A stretch of 64,000 bases of DNA, from contig NZ_VCBX02000001.1 of the NCBI RefSeq assembly GCF_005938745.2, forward strand, positions 4,788,501 to 4,852,500, given 5' to 3'. This document shows, piece by piece, positions 1-9,089 of this stretch (the stretch's first letter is position 1; each line of letters begins with the position of its first letter). The position numbers were made by a program, and so were the translations under genes. The notes beneath the pieces are model-generated. The model was not told where the DNA came from. It saw nothing but the letters and a program-made list of their open reading frames with translations, and searched no databases. This stretch comes from Rhodococcus sp. KBS0724 (GTDB lineage Bacteria; Actinomycetota; Actinomycetes; Mycobacteriales; Mycobacteriaceae).

Positions 1-1
1 T

Positions 2-862
2 CCCGGATTCGAGAATCTCACCGACATCACTTATCACCGCCATGTCAGTCAAGGCACAGTTCGTATCGCCTTCGACCGCCCCGAGGTACGCAATGCGTTT
101 CGCCCACACACCGTCGACGAGCTGTACCGGGCACTCGACCACGCCCGGATGACGTCCGACGTGGGCGCCGTACTGCTCACCGGCAACGGACCGAGCGAGA
201 AGGACGGCGGCTGGGCCTTCTGCTCCGGCGGCGATCAGCGCATCCGTGGCCGTAGCGGCTACCAGTACGCGGAAGGCGAAACGGCCGACACCGTCGACAA
301 GGCCCGCGCCGGACGCCTCCACATCCTCGAAGTCCAGCGACTGATTCGTTTCATGCCCAAGGTGGTCATCTGCCTGGTCAACGGTTGGGCCGCCGGCGGC
401 GGACACAGCCTGCACGTCGTCTGCGACCTGACTCTCGCGAGTCGCGAACATGCCCGGTTCAAGCAGACCGATGCGGACGTCGGAAGTTTCGACGGCGGGT
501 ACGGCAGCGCCTACCTCGCAAAGATGGTGGGCCAGAAGTTCGCTCGCGAGATCTTCTTCCTCGGCGAGACCTATTCCGCCGAGGAAATGCATCAGATGGG
601 CGCCGTCAACAAGGTTGTCGATCACGCCGAGCTCGAGAACGTTGCCATCGAGTGGGCCGGCAAGATCAACGGCAAGTCCCCGCAGGCTCAGCGCATGCTC
701 AAGTACGCGTTCAACCTGCAGGACGACGGCTTGGTCGGTCAGCAGCTATTTGCCGGTGAGGCAACGCGTTTGGCCTACATGACCGACGAAGCTGTCGAGG
801 GCCGCGACTCCTTCCTCGAGAAGCGTGATCCCGACTGGTCGCCGTACCCCTGGTATTTCTGA
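2..862 (+). CDS. menB: 1,4-dihydroxy-2-naphthoyl-CoA synthase, 5'-truncated by window edge
   Basis: This crotonase-family enzyme converts o-succinylbenzoyl-CoA to 1,4-dihydroxy-2-naphthoyl-CoA in menaquinone synthesis, in the cytosol. The reading frame is open from base 2, so 286 residues are visible and only the extreme N-terminus is missing. An internal ATG at 149 is not the start, because good crotonase sequence (IAFDRPEVRNAF) lies before it. MenB-specific features are the FCSGGDQRIRG oxyanion-hole segment, NGWAAGGGHSLH, the SFDGGYG loop and the aromatic C-terminus DWSPYPWYF. menE (9392) and menA (16743) of the same pathway lie further along the window but not in one operon. Confidence 0.95.
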   Translation, partial: PGFENLTDITYHRHVSQGTVRIAFDRPEVRNAFRPHTVDELYRALDHARMTSDVGAVLLTGNGPSEKDGGWAFCSGGDQRIRGRSGYQYAEGETADTVDKARAGRLHILEVQRLIRFMPKVVICLVNGWAAGGGHSLHVVCDLTLASREHARFKQTDADVGSFDGGYGSAYLAKMVGQKFAREIFFLGETYSAEEMHQMGAVNKVVDHAELENVAIEWAGKINGKSPQAQRMLKYAFNLQDDGLVGQQLFAGEATRLAYMTDEAVEGRDSFLEKRDPDWSPYPWYF

Positions 863-909
863 TTCATCAGGTCCAGGTATCGCAGAGCGAGACGTGGAAG
901 GATAGTTCC

Positions 910-1296
910 GTGGAGATTCTGAGCAGCCGAACGATATTGCGCCCCGCCGACTACGAGCTGACGCTGAGCTTCTACCGGGACACGCTCGGGCTGGCTATTG
1001 CCCGTGAATATCCCGGCGGCACAGTGTTCTTCGCTGGCCAGGGCTTGATCGAGATCGCCGCACACGGCGGCACCGGCAACGGCGGGTTCCGTGGCGCGAT
1101 CTGGCTGCAGGTTCGCGATCTCACCGCCGCCCAGACGGAATTAGTACTCGTCGGAGTCAAGATTGCCCGGGAGGCACGTCAGGAACCGTGGGGTCTTCAC
1201 GAAATGTGGATCGCCGATCCCGATGGGACGCCGATCGTCATGGTGCAGATCCCGGAGGATCATCCGATCCGCCGTGATTCCCGAACACCGCAGTAG
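910..1296 (+). CDS. VOC-fold (glyoxalase/bleomycin-resistance-like) protein
   Basis: This 128-residue protein has the length and pattern of a single vicinal-oxygen-chelate domain made of two beta-alpha-beta-beta-beta halves. The first half contains the typical YELTLSFYRDTLGL segment, and the second ends with the WIADPDGTPIVMVQ strand that usually carries the last metal or substrate ligand. The start is a GTG preceded by a GGAAGG-like ribosome site. It lies 47 bases after menB on the same strand, and a strong hairpin follows its stop. The substrate cannot be told from the sequence; a lyase, dioxygenase or binding protein are all possible. Confidence 0.85.
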   Translation: MEILSSRTILRPADYELTLSFYRDTLGLAIAREYPGGTVFFAGQGLIEIAAHGGTGNGGFRGAIWLQVRDLTAAQTELVLVGVKIAREARQEPWGLHEMWIADPDGTPIVMVQIPEDHPIRRDSRTPQ

Positions 1297-1314
1297 CGCA
1301 CCGACGACTGCACT

Positions 1315-1350
1315 GACAATGCCCGCCACGGTTTCGTGGCGGGCATTGTC
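1315..1350. terminator. bidirectional hairpin terminator
   Basis: A perfect 16-bp inverted repeat (1315-1330 and 1335-1350) with a GTTT loop sits between the converging VOC gene and the leftward small membrane-protein gene. It has no long T run on either side but is symmetrical and very stable, so it probably stops transcription from both directions. Confidence 0.85.
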
Positions 1351-1364
1351 GGTTGAACCGGGTA

Positions 1365-1724
1365 TCAGATGCGGGTGTTCAGTGCCTGGGCGATCTGATC
1401 GGTCTGGGCCTGGCCTTCGAGCAGCTGACGCACCAGCCACAGGCGCAGTACCTTCGCGACGGACGCGGCGATGAACATCGCCGCCCCGATGACCGTCAAT
1501 GCCAGGAACGCGATCGCCAGAATCTGGTACGACGCGATGTTCCGCAGATCCGATTCGGTGAGCGAGGAAATGTAGAGCACACACGCGCCGACCACACCCA
1601 CCACCATCAGGATCAGGCCACCGAACAGTGTTTTGGCGTCGCCACCGGACTGGCCCTTGTCGAGCCCCAGCTCCGCGATGTTCTTCTTGAATTCGCCACG
1701 GCGATCTTGTGCAACAGTAGTCAT
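1365..1724 (-). CDS. small membrane protein at the end of the liv operon
   Basis: This 119-residue protein has two strongly hydrophobic segments, one near residues 33-53 (FGGLILMVVGVVGACVLYIS) and one near 68-90 (ILAIAFLALTVIGAAMFIAA), separated by a short polar loop, with a charged N-terminus. I do not recognise the family. The start was set at 1724 because a GGAGG lies 6 bases upstream of that ATG; the ATG at 1730 would have no spacing. It directly follows livF, so it is probably co-transcribed with the importer and may be an accessory or unrelated membrane protein. Confidence 0.75.
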   Translation of the reverse strand: MTTVAQDRRGEFKKNIAELGLDKGQSGGDAKTLFGGLILMVVGVVGACVLYISSLTESDLRNIASYQILAIAFLALTVIGAAMFIAASVAKVLRLWLVRQLLEGQAQTDQIAQALNTRI

Positions 1725-1726
1725 CG

Positions 1727-2470
1727 TCATCCTCCTAGATAACTGGTAGAAAGTTCTTGTTCGATCTCATGCGGGTCACCGACCCGAGTAACGCGGCCCT
1801 GCAACATCAACGCCGCCGACGTCGCGATCGGCAACACCGCCCGCGCGAACTGCTCCGCGACGAGGATGGAAATACCCTCTGCGGCAAGTGAACCCACCAC
1901 GTCGTACATCTGCGAGACAATTCGAGGGGCCAGGCCCATCGACAACTCGTCGAGCAGCAGCACCGTCGGATGAGTTCCCAACGCCCGAGAGAGCGCGAGC
2001 ATCTGCTGCTCACCGCCGGACATCGAACCCGCCAACTGAGCCCGCCGCTCCCCCAGAATCGGGAACCTGGTGTACGCAACCTCTTCGAGGTCCGCGAGCG
2101 AGGCTCCGGTTCCGGTGGCGATCCACAGGTTCTCCCGCACCGAGAGGTTCGCGAAGATCCCGCGGCCTTCCGGGATGGAGCACACACCCAACCGGGCGAG
2201 TTCGGACGCTTCGACGCCGTTCACGACGCGGCCGGCGAGCTTGAACTCACCGCGCGTGACCGGCAGGACACCGGAGCACACTTTCAGGGTCGAGGTTTTT
2301 CCGCCGCCGTTCGGGCCGAGCAAGGCCACCACGGCGCCGGGCTCGAGTACGAGGTCCACGCCGTGCAGGACCTCGATGGATCCGTAACCGGCACGCACAC
2401 CCGATAATTCGAGCAACGGCTCCGGGCGGGTCGATCCGGTGGCCGCCGGATCGATCGTTGCTGCGGTCAT
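1727..2470 (-). CDS. livF: branched-chain amino acid-type ABC transporter, ATPase LivF
   Basis: One of the two cytoplasmic ATPases that drive a HAAT-family importer. The 247-residue protein has Walker A GPNGGGKTS at residues 52-60 (Gly in place of the usual Ala), the ABC signature MSGGEQQ, Walker B LLLDEL and an H-loop region reading VAEQFARAV, where a Gln-Phe replaces the usual His-type sequence seen in LivG. This QFA form is common in LivF proteins. It overlaps livG by 4 bases, indicating translational coupling. The transported compound may be an amino acid, amide or urea-like compound rather than leucine itself. Confidence 0.93.
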   Translation of the reverse strand: MTAATIDPAATGSTRPEPLLELSGVRAGYGSIEVLHGVDLVLEPGAVVALLGPNGGGKTSTLKVCSGVLPVTRGEFKLAGRVVNGVEASELARLGVCSIPEGRGIFANLSVRENLWIATGTGASLADLEEVAYTRFPILGERRAQLAGSMSGGEQQMLALSRALGTHPTVLLLDELSMGLAPRIVSQMYDVVGSLAAEGISILVAEQFARAVLPIATSAALMLQGRVTRVGDPHEIEQELSTSYLGG

Positions 2471-3225
2471 ACTGCTTCCTCCTCGGTGCCGATGTACGCG
2501 GCGATCACTTCGGGATCGGTGCGGATCTTCTCCGGATCACCCGAAGCCAGCACGGCTCCGTAATCGAGCACGTGAATCGTCGAGCACACCTTCATGACCA
2601 ACGGAATATCGTGCTCCACCAAACAGATTCCGAGACCACCGGCCGCAAGATCGGTGAGCATCTGCGCGAACACCTCGGTTTCCTGCTCCGTCTGACCCGA
2701 CGCCGGCTCGTCCAGAAGCAGGATCCGCGGATTCGTCATCAGTGCCCGCGCAACCTCGACGACGCGAGCGCGGCCGGTGGGGATGTCGGAGACATCTTTC
2801 TCCGCGACGTCCGTCAGTCCGGTCAGCTCGAGCAGTCGATCCGTTTCGGCGTCGACGTCGATCTTGTTGCCGCTGTTCGCTTTGTGGATATCCCCGGCGA
2901 CACGCAAATTGTCGCGCACCGACAGGGAGACGAACAGCTCCAGTCGCTGGAACGTGCGCGCCAAACCTTTGTTGGCCCGCTTGTGCGGCGCCAGTTTCGT
3001 CACGTCCACACCATCGAGGAACACCTGCCCCGACGTCGGTTTCTGCAGTCCGGTGATGGTGTTGAACAGGGTGGTCTTCCCGGCACCGTTAGGGCCGATC
3101 AACCCGGTCACCGTTCCCGGAGCCACCGACAGCGAGACGTCCTTGACGGCGACATGACCGCCGAAACGAACAGTGACACCACGAGTTTCGAGAAGTGGGG
3201 TTTCGAGCAAAGGCGACTCAGACAT
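2467..3225 (-). CDS. livG: branched-chain amino acid-type ABC transporter, ATPase LivG
   Basis: The second ATPase of the importer, 252 residues. Walker A GPNGAGKTT lies at residues 44-52 and Walker B LLLDEPASG is followed by LVEHD with the switch histidine. The signature segment is DIPTGRARVVEVARAL rather than LSGGQ, a divergence within the LivG-type nucleotide-binding domain that is worth noting. The gene overlaps the end of the LivHM permease gene by 8 bases and livF by 4, so the five genes form one operon running leftwards. Confidence 0.92.
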   Translation of the reverse strand: MSESPLLETPLLETRGVTVRFGGHVAVKDVSLSVAPGTVTGLIGPNGAGKTTLFNTITGLQKPTSGQVFLDGVDVTKLAPHKRANKGLARTFQRLELFVSLSVRDNLRVAGDIHKANSGNKIDVDAETDRLLELTGLTDVAEKDVSDIPTGRARVVEVARALMTNPRILLLDEPASGQTEQETEVFAQMLTDLAAGGLGICLVEHDIPLVMKVCSTIHVLDYGAVLASGDPEKIRTDPEVIAAYIGTEEEAV

Positions 3226-5470
3226 GGGCGGCCAACTCCTTTTCGGACTTGCTCAGATCGATGCCGAGTTCGCGGTCGATCTCGTCGCGGACCTCGTCGC
3301 TGTACGGGACGTCGATCCCGACCTCTTCCGGCACCAGCGTCTTCTTCGCTGCCAACTCTTCCGCAGTGAGAACCGCTGCCGGCATCACCATTTCGCCGAT
3401 CACCGGCAGCATGAACACCACCGCGATGGTGATGGACGCAAACCACCAGTTCCCGAGTACCCCGGTCAGGGCGAGCAGATACGTCACCGCGATCACGGCA
3501 GCGCCGCCGTAGAGGACCGGCTTCGCGTTCGTCAAACGCCGGTAGCCTTCGACGATCTGGTGGATGGTGCCACTGGGGTTCGCGCCGACACCGATACCGA
3601 TCAACGCCGGGCTCACGGCGGCGATGTTGCCGAAGAGCAGCCACATGCCTTCGAGTTCGGGCTGCGCGGAGGCGAGATTGGTGAACGAGACCATGATGAC
3701 GGCAAAACCGATACCCGCCATCAAACCACCGAACAACGCGCCACTGACGTAGCCGATTCCGGCGACGACGGTGAGCATCAGCAGCGACAGCGAGACCATG
3801 ATCGCGAAACTCTCACCCGAGACCGAACCCATCGCGCTCGACATCAAGATGCCACCCAATCCGGCGATGCCGGAGGAGATCATGAACACGCTGAGCTTGA
3901 GGCGAACCAGGGACTGGCCGAGCATCGCCGATCCGGCGGGGCTGTCCTTCATCGCCGCGAGACGACGGCCGTAACCGCTGTTGCGCAACGCGATCACCCC
4001 GACACCGAGAACCGAGAACAGTGCGGTCACGGTCATCAGGAACACCGTGTCGTTGCTCAGATCGAGCGGACCGACCTTGAGCGGCGGGATCGCGATATTG
4101 CCGTCCTTGAACAGCGAATACCGGATGCCGAACATCTCGTGTTCGGTGGTATCACGCAACACCATGTTCGAGAGGAACACTCCGAACGCCATCGTTGCGA
4201 GCGCCAGATACAACCCGCGCAGACGCAACGCCGGCAGCGCGACGATTCCGCCGATGACGGCGGTGACGAGAACACCGACGATGATGCCCCACAGGTTCAG
4301 GTGCGCCGCCAACCCACTGCCGGAAATACCGAAGTGGAACGCGACGATGGTGGCGATGGCTCCGAAAGAGACCGGCGCCAAGTTCAATTCACCGGCATAC
4401 CCGGTCAACAAGGTCAGCGAGAGCGCGATGATCGCGAACGTCATACCGATCGTCAGCGTCGTGATCGCCGAGGTGACCATCAGCAGACGCAGCAGGTACA
4501 CGATGACAATGAGCGCGATACCCCAGATGACGGCCTTGCGGACCGTCGGCACGTGATACCGCTCGCGGGTACGGGTGACGGCGCCGCGCAGACGATCCTG
4601 CGGCAGCACGATCAACACCACGAACAGCGCGATCATCGGCAGGGAGACACGGAAATTCGACGTCCACGACCAACTCGTCGGGAAGTACGCCAACACGTAC
4701 GTACCCGCCAAACCGAGAACGACAGCGCCGACGAACGTGCGGGGAATGCTGCGCAACCGGCCGAACATCGCGGCGGCAAACGCGTCGATCACCAACAGCG
4801 TCAACATGTTCGCCTCGAGGGTGCCGCCGCTGATCGGGGTGATCAAAATGCCGGCCAACACCGCCAACGTCGAACCCATCGCCCACGACAACGCGGCGAG
4901 ACGTTCCGGGTTGTGACCGTTGAGGCGCAACAAATCCGGATCGTCGACCACACCGCGCATCGCAACACCAGCGCGAGTTTTGGTGAACAGGATTCGCAAT
5001 CCCACGGCGATAGCGATGGCAACGAAGATGCAGATCAACTCGTGATAGCGGATATTGGCGCCGAACACCGTGATCTTGGACTGATCGCCGAAGAACATCT
5101 GCATGGTGCGCGCCGTCTCCGGATGCCAGAACCAATGCGAAATCGACAGCATACCCAGCAGAATCGACACCGTGACAACAATTTTGGTGACCTCCGCGGT
5201 ATCGCGCAGGCCCTTCATCACAAGCAGATACAAGCCCAACCCCATCAAGGGGCCGACCACAACCAAAGAAATCAACAGCGCAACGACGGTCGGGAGTTCC
5301 CAGCCGTACCGCAACTGCCAGTAGATGAACGCGCCCAGCATCGCCTGAGCGCCGTGCGCGAAATTGAAAATGCCGGACGTGTTGTACGTGAGCACCAACC
5401 CGGAAGCTGCGATCGCGTACACCGACCCCAGGACCAAACCCAGAATCGTGAAGGTGACAAAAGTGTTCAT
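3218..5470 (-). CDS. fused ABC transporter permease LivH-LivM
   Basis: This 750-residue membrane protein joins both permease halves of a HAAT importer. Residues 1 to about 300 match LivH (NTFVTFTILGLVLGSVYAIA, FNFAHGAQAMLGAF). Residues about 330-640 match LivM (GMTFAIIALSLTLLTGYAGE, LALATMAFGVFLSNM). The last 100 residues contain two further hydrophobic segments and a charged tail. The ATG at 5470 has a GAGGG ribosome site; upstream in-frame codons have none. It lies 79 bases after the binding-protein gene. Normally livH and livM are separate genes, so the fusion fixes their 1:1 ratio. Confidence 0.92.
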   Translation of the reverse strand: MNTFVTFTILGLVLGSVYAIAASGLVLTYNTSGIFNFAHGAQAMLGAFIYWQLRYGWELPTVVALLISLVVVGPLMGLGLYLLVMKGLRDTAEVTKIVVTVSILLGMLSISHWFWHPETARTMQMFFGDQSKITVFGANIRYHELICIFVAIAIAVGLRILFTKTRAGVAMRGVVDDPDLLRLNGHNPERLAALSWAMGSTLAVLAGILITPISGGTLEANMLTLLVIDAFAAAMFGRLRSIPRTFVGAVVLGLAGTYVLAYFPTSWSWTSNFRVSLPMIALFVVLIVLPQDRLRGAVTRTRERYHVPTVRKAVIWGIALIVIVYLLRLLMVTSAITTLTIGMTFAIIALSLTLLTGYAGELNLAPVSFGAIATIVAFHFGISGSGLAAHLNLWGIIVGVLVTAVIGGIVALPALRLRGLYLALATMAFGVFLSNMVLRDTTEHEMFGIRYSLFKDGNIAIPPLKVGPLDLSNDTVFLMTVTALFSVLGVGVIALRNSGYGRRLAAMKDSPAGSAMLGQSLVRLKLSVFMISSGIAGLGGILMSSAMGSVSGESFAIMVSLSLLMLTVVAGIGYVSGALFGGLMAGIGFAVIMVSFTNLASAQPELEGMWLLFGNIAAVSPALIGIGVGANPSGTIHQIVEGYRRLTNAKPVLYGGAAVIAVTYLLALTGVLGNWWFASITIAVVFMLPVIGEMVMPAAVLTAEELAAKKTLVPEEVGIDVPYSDEVRDEIDRELGIDLSKSEKELAAHV

Positions 5471-5549
5471 AACTGAACCCTCGTTAGGGGACACCGGCGG
5501 CGCGCACCACGCACAAGGCACACAGTGCGCGCCACCGGCATCAAGTCGA

Positions 5550-6974
5550 TCAGGACTGCGGCTTGATCACATTCGCGTTCTGGTACTTCGTGGAGATGCG
5601 ATCGGCACCCAGTTCGGTGCCCCACGTGCTCTTGTCCGTGGCAACCATGTACTTCGGGTCGCACTTGAACTCGCCGGCCGTGGTCGGGAAAGCCTGTGAG
5701 TATTCGTCGCCTGTCAGCGCGGTCATCAGGCCGCAGGTGGCCGGCATGTTCTTGCCCGGATCGGTGACGGCGTGCAATCCGCCGCCATCCCACTCATGGA
5801 TGCTCGAGAGCTCGTTGACCATGCACTGACGCGTCAGATCGCTACCGCACTCATCCGCCGCGGTAGCCCACAGCAGGAACGACGATGCCGCCTGCATACC
5901 GAGGAGTGCCGTCTTGCCACCTTCTTCGCTGACCAGGTCTGCGTACTGCTTCACAGCCGGAACCTTGTCCGCGTTCTCGAGCATCTGGAACGTCATGCCG
6001 GCGTTGAGGTTGTCGAGCAGTCCGGTGTCCTTGTTCCACGCCTTGACGGCGTCGCCGTACCACGTGGCTTCACCGAAGAAGATCGGATCGATGCCGACCT
6101 GGTCGAGGGCCTTGACGAAGTTGAACTCGGCCGGAACCGCCGAACGAGACGTCCACAATCCCTTGACGCCGCATTCCTTGTACTTCTCGGCGAACGGGAC
6201 GTAGCTGGATTCACCGTCGTAGTTCAGCGTGACGCCGCAGTCCTTGAGCTTGAAGCCCGCAGCCTCGGCAATCGAACGAATCTTGGTGGTGGAGGAGATG
6301 ATCGTCGGCATCGTGCTGTTGACGACGTCGAAGTCGTTCACCAGATCCGGATGCATCTCAGCCATCTGGAACCACTGCGAACCGTTGGCGTAGTCGACGG
6401 GGAACGGCACGCCCTGGAAGGTCATCGGGCCGTTGGCAGCGTCAGGTGACACCGTGAAACCGGGAACCGACACCAAGTTGCAGGCCACGCGGGTCTGCTC
6501 TGCGGTCTGGTCCATCGCGAAGCCGTAGCCGACCATCATGAACTGGCTGGCGCACGCTTCCTGCATGACCGAGTTCGCTTGCGTCATCGCTGCGTCGTAG
6601 TCGGTGCCGACAACCTTGCGGCCGTTGATGCCGCCCTGATCGTTGCACCAGGAGATGAGGGCGTTGACCGCGTCGCTCATTTCCTTGTTCAGGCCGGGTG
6701 ACTTCACGTAGCCGCGGTCGTCGCCGAAGCCGATCTTGATCTCGGTGTCACTGACACCCTGATCCGTGGCGCCCTTTGCATCGCCGTCGCCACACGGCGA
6801 GGCGAGAGTTCCGAACTTTGCATCGGAACTCTTCGACACGGCGTCGGCCGTCGCAACGGATGCACCGTTCGACGTGGCCGACGGGTCGTCGCCTCGGTCG
6901 CCGGCACAGGCAGAGACCAATGCAGCTGTTGCGGCAAGTGCCACAACCAGCTTCGCGGTCTTGTTGGGCTTCAC
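5550..6974 (-). CDS. ABC transporter substrate-binding lipoprotein
   Basis: This 474-residue protein is the extracytoplasmic ligand receptor of the importer. It has a positively charged start, a hydrophobic stretch (LVVALAATAALVS) and the lipobox VSAC, so it should be lipid-anchored after signal peptidase II cleavage. The mature part has the periplasmic-binding-protein type I layout (IKIGFGDDRGYVKSPGL near the start). A GTG at 6974 with AAGGAG 8 bases upstream is the best start; the GTG at 6998 lies before that ribosome site. It is the first gene of the leftward operon, and no ligand can be assigned from sequence alone. Confidence 0.9.
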   Translation of the reverse strand: MKPNKTAKLVVALAATAALVSACAGDRGDDPSATSNGASVATADAVSKSSDAKFGTLASPCGDGDAKGATDQGVSDTEIKIGFGDDRGYVKSPGLNKEMSDAVNALISWCNDQGGINGRKVVGTDYDAAMTQANSVMQEACASQFMMVGYGFAMDQTAEQTRVACNLVSVPGFTVSPDAANGPMTFQGVPFPVDYANGSQWFQMAEMHPDLVNDFDVVNSTMPTIISSTTKIRSIAEAAGFKLKDCGVTLNYDGESSYVPFAEKYKECGVKGLWTSRSAVPAEFNFVKALDQVGIDPIFFGEATWYGDAVKAWNKDTGLLDNLNAGMTFQMLENADKVPAVKQYADLVSEEGGKTALLGMQAASSFLLWATAADECGSDLTRQCMVNELSSIHEWDGGGLHAVTDPGKNMPATCGLMTALTGDEYSQAFPTTAGEFKCDPKYMVATDKSTWGTELGADRISTKYQNANVIKPQS

Positions 6975-7104
6975 TTCGAGATTCTCCTTCTCACACACGT
7001 GCGCTGCCGGACAGCGCGCTCAGTGCCGTAGGTAATCAGCGTTCAAAGGACGACGACTGTGCTTTCCCGGTCAGTGAGACGGAGAAGTGAAACGCAACAC
7101 AAGA

Positions 7105-7126
7105 GTTCAGCGCAGTGTCGCTGAAC
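7105..7126. promoter_or_regulatory. 8-bp-arm dyad between binding-protein gene and pit
   Basis: GTTCAGCG and CGCTGAAC are exact inverse complements separated by CAGTGT. The dyad lies in the 262-base divergent intergenic region, 131 bases before the binding-protein start and 111 before the pit start. Its form (8-6-8) fits an operator for a dimeric repressor or activator; no regulator gene is adjacent. Confidence 0.5.
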
Positions 7127-7236
7127 ACGCCCTCAGCTGCAGCGGCGCAGCCCACGCGCCCGCCTCTACCGCATGAGCCGGAAGGTCACATCGCGTTGGC
7201 TGTACATTTACGCGTTCGATACGCACAATTCACGTT

Positions 7237-8430
7237 GTGACCGCAGAGCTCGTAATCCTCCTGGTGGTAGTTGTCACCGCCCTCGCGTTCGATTTCACGA
7301 ACGGATTTCACGACACAGGCAATGCAATGGCCACATCCATTGCCACCGGTGCACTCAAACCGAAGGTCGCGGTCACACTCTCCGCAATCCTGAACCTGGT
7401 TGGTGCCTTCCTGTCCGTCGAAGTTGCGGCGACCGTCGCAAAAGGCGTCGTCAACCTCGGCGCCGTCAGCGGGCAGGACCTTCTGCTGATCGTTTTTGCC
7501 GGTCTGGTCGGCGGCATCATCTGGAACTTGGCGACGTGGTTGCTCGGCCTTCCGTCGAGTTCGTCCCACGCTCTGTTCGGTGGATTGATCGGCGCGGCGA
7601 TCGCCTCCATCGGAATGGGCGGCGTCGAGTGGGGTGGCGTCCTCACCAAGGTTGTCGTCCCGGCTCTCCTCGCCCCCGTGGTCGCAGCACTTGTTGCGGG
7701 TGTCGGCACCAAGCTCGTCTACCGGATCACCGCATCCGTCAAGGAAGACGAGCGTGAGCGCGGATTCCGTTTCGGTCAGATCGGCACCGCTTCACTGATC
7801 TCCCTCGCGCACGGCACCAATGACGCCCAAAAGACAATGGGCGTCATCTTTTTGGCCTTGGTCGCTCACGGGTCAATCACCGCCGAGACGGAGATGCCGT
7901 TCTGGGTCAAGTTCACGTGTGCCGTCGCTATCGCATTGGGCACCTACCTCGGCGGATGGCGAATCATCCGCACGCTGGGCAAGGGACTCGTCGAGATTTC
8001 CGCACCGCAGGGACTCGCTGCCGAAGCATCCTCGGCCGCAATCATTCTTACGTCGAGCCACCTCGGACTCCCCCTGTCCACCACCCACGTCGCCACCGGA
8101 TCCATCCTCGGCACCGGCCTCGGACGCAAGGGCGCCGAAGTTCGCTGGGGCGTCGCCGGACGCATGGGCGCTGCGTGGTTGATCACTCTCCCGTCCGCCG
8201 CGATCGTCGGCGCGATCTGCTGGGCAATCGCCCATTTCATCGGCGGACTCGCCGGTGTTCTGGTCGTCTTCGCCGCACTGATCGCCTTCGCGGTCTTCAT
8301 GTACGTGCGTTCGCGTAAAGAACCCGTCGACGCGGCCAACGTGACCGCTGAGTGGGACGAGAATCAAGCTGTGCCCGTCGCAGATCCGACGCCGACCGTC
8401 GAGACCACCCACAACTCCGGAAAGGGGTAG
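7237..8430 (+). CDS. pit: PiT-family inorganic phosphate transporter
   Basis: A 397-residue integral membrane symporter that takes up phosphate (as neutral metal-phosphate in bacterial Pit proteins) with protons. The family's duplicated signature is present: FDFTNGFHDTGNAMATS near the N-terminus and LAHGTNDAQKTMGVI about 190 residues later. About ten hydrophobic segments are visible, and the C-terminal 60 residues are polar and cytoplasmic. The start is GTG at 7237. A second small membrane gene follows after 6 bases, suggesting an operon. Confidence 0.92.
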   Translation: MTAELVILLVVVVTALAFDFTNGFHDTGNAMATSIATGALKPKVAVTLSAILNLVGAFLSVEVAATVAKGVVNLGAVSGQDLLLIVFAGLVGGIIWNLATWLLGLPSSSSHALFGGLIGAAIASIGMGGVEWGGVLTKVVVPALLAPVVAALVAGVGTKLVYRITASVKEDERERGFRFGQIGTASLISLAHGTNDAQKTMGVIFLALVAHGSITAETEMPFWVKFTCAVAIALGTYLGGWRIIRTLGKGLVEISAPQGLAAEASSAAIILTSSHLGLPLSTTHVATGSILGTGLGRKGAEVRWGVAGRMGAAWLITLPSAAIVGAICWAIAHFIGGLAGVLVVFAALIAFAVFMYVRSRKEPVDAANVTAEWDENQAVPVADPTPTVETTHNSGKG

Positions 8431-8436
8431 ACGAGA

Positions 8437-8700
8437 ATGCATCTCCTCACCGACACTCTCCAATCGCTCTGGCAGGTAGTTGCCGTCGGGCTGCTCTTCG
8501 GCGCCGGATTGCCCGCGATCTTTGCGCTCGGCCTCAAATCGCTGAGTCTGCAGAACGCCGACGGCACCGACGGACCCACACCGCTCGGCAGGGCCGGAGC
8601 GTATCTGTGCTTTGCCGTCGTGCTGATCACGATCTTCGCTGGAATACTGCTGCTGATGAAGAACTTCCTGGCCAGCACGTTCGGAATCAACGTCTTCTGA
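8437..8700 (+). CDS. small two-helix membrane protein downstream of pit
   Basis: This 87-residue protein has two hydrophobic segments, LWQVVAVGLLFGAGLPAIFA and YLCFAVVLITIFAGILLLM, joined by a polar loop. It begins 6 bases after the pit stop and is probably translated from the same message. It has no recognisable catalytic motif; a role as a partner or stabiliser of the phosphate transporter is an inference from position only. Confidence 0.8.
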   Translation: MHLLTDTLQSLWQVVAVGLLFGAGLPAIFALGLKSLSLQNADGTDGPTPLGRAGAYLCFAVVLITIFAGILLLMKNFLASTFGINVF

Positions 8701-8755
8701 ACCGGGTGCACGGGCGATCCGACTCCACCACCGAAACGAAAAAGAGGCCGAGGAT

Positions 8756-9085
8756 TTGAGCAAGTATTCATTGCGCAGCGTGCTCGACTGGCTGCGGGCG
8801 GGATACCCCGAAGGAATCCCGGACAAGGATCATTTTGCGCTGCTCGCCGTGTTGCGTCGACGCCTGACCGACGAGGAAATCGAGCAGGTCGTCGCGATGT
8901 CCATCGAATCCGCGCACGAAGTTCCGGATCGGCACGTCGACTACGACACGCTCCGGGCGATCATCGCGGGAATCCTCAACGAGGAATCCTCCGAAGAGGA
9001 CGTCGAACGTGTGACCGCGCGTCTGCGCGCAGGCGGGTGGCCCGTGACCGACGACGCCGAACACGAAGTTCGAGACGTGAGCTGA
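8756..9085 (+). CDS. DUF3349 protein, first of a tandem pair
   Basis: This 109-residue acidic protein has the DUF3349 pattern LDWLRAGYPEGIPDKDHFALLAVLRRRLTDEE shown in part here (LDWLRAGYPEGIPDKD), known from mycobacteria as a small helical domain of unknown role. The start is taken as TTG at 8756, since the frame has no closer ATG. A shortened copy of the same domain follows 4 bases later, and menE follows that. The gene order DUF3349-DUF3349-menE suggests a local duplication. Confidence 0.8.
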   Translation: MSKYSLRSVLDWLRAGYPEGIPDKDHFALLAVLRRRLTDEEIEQVVAMSIESAHEVPDRHVDYDTLRAIIAGILNEESSEEDVERVTARLRAGGWPVTDDAEHEVRDVS

Positions 9086-9089
9086 CGTC

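Noticed and set aside
3173-5476. A 767-codon open frame antisense to the LivHM permease
   Set aside because: It is the mirror of a gene with clear transporter sequence; the product is rich in Arg, His, Asp and Gln without any domain, as expected for antisense reading of high-GC coding DNA.
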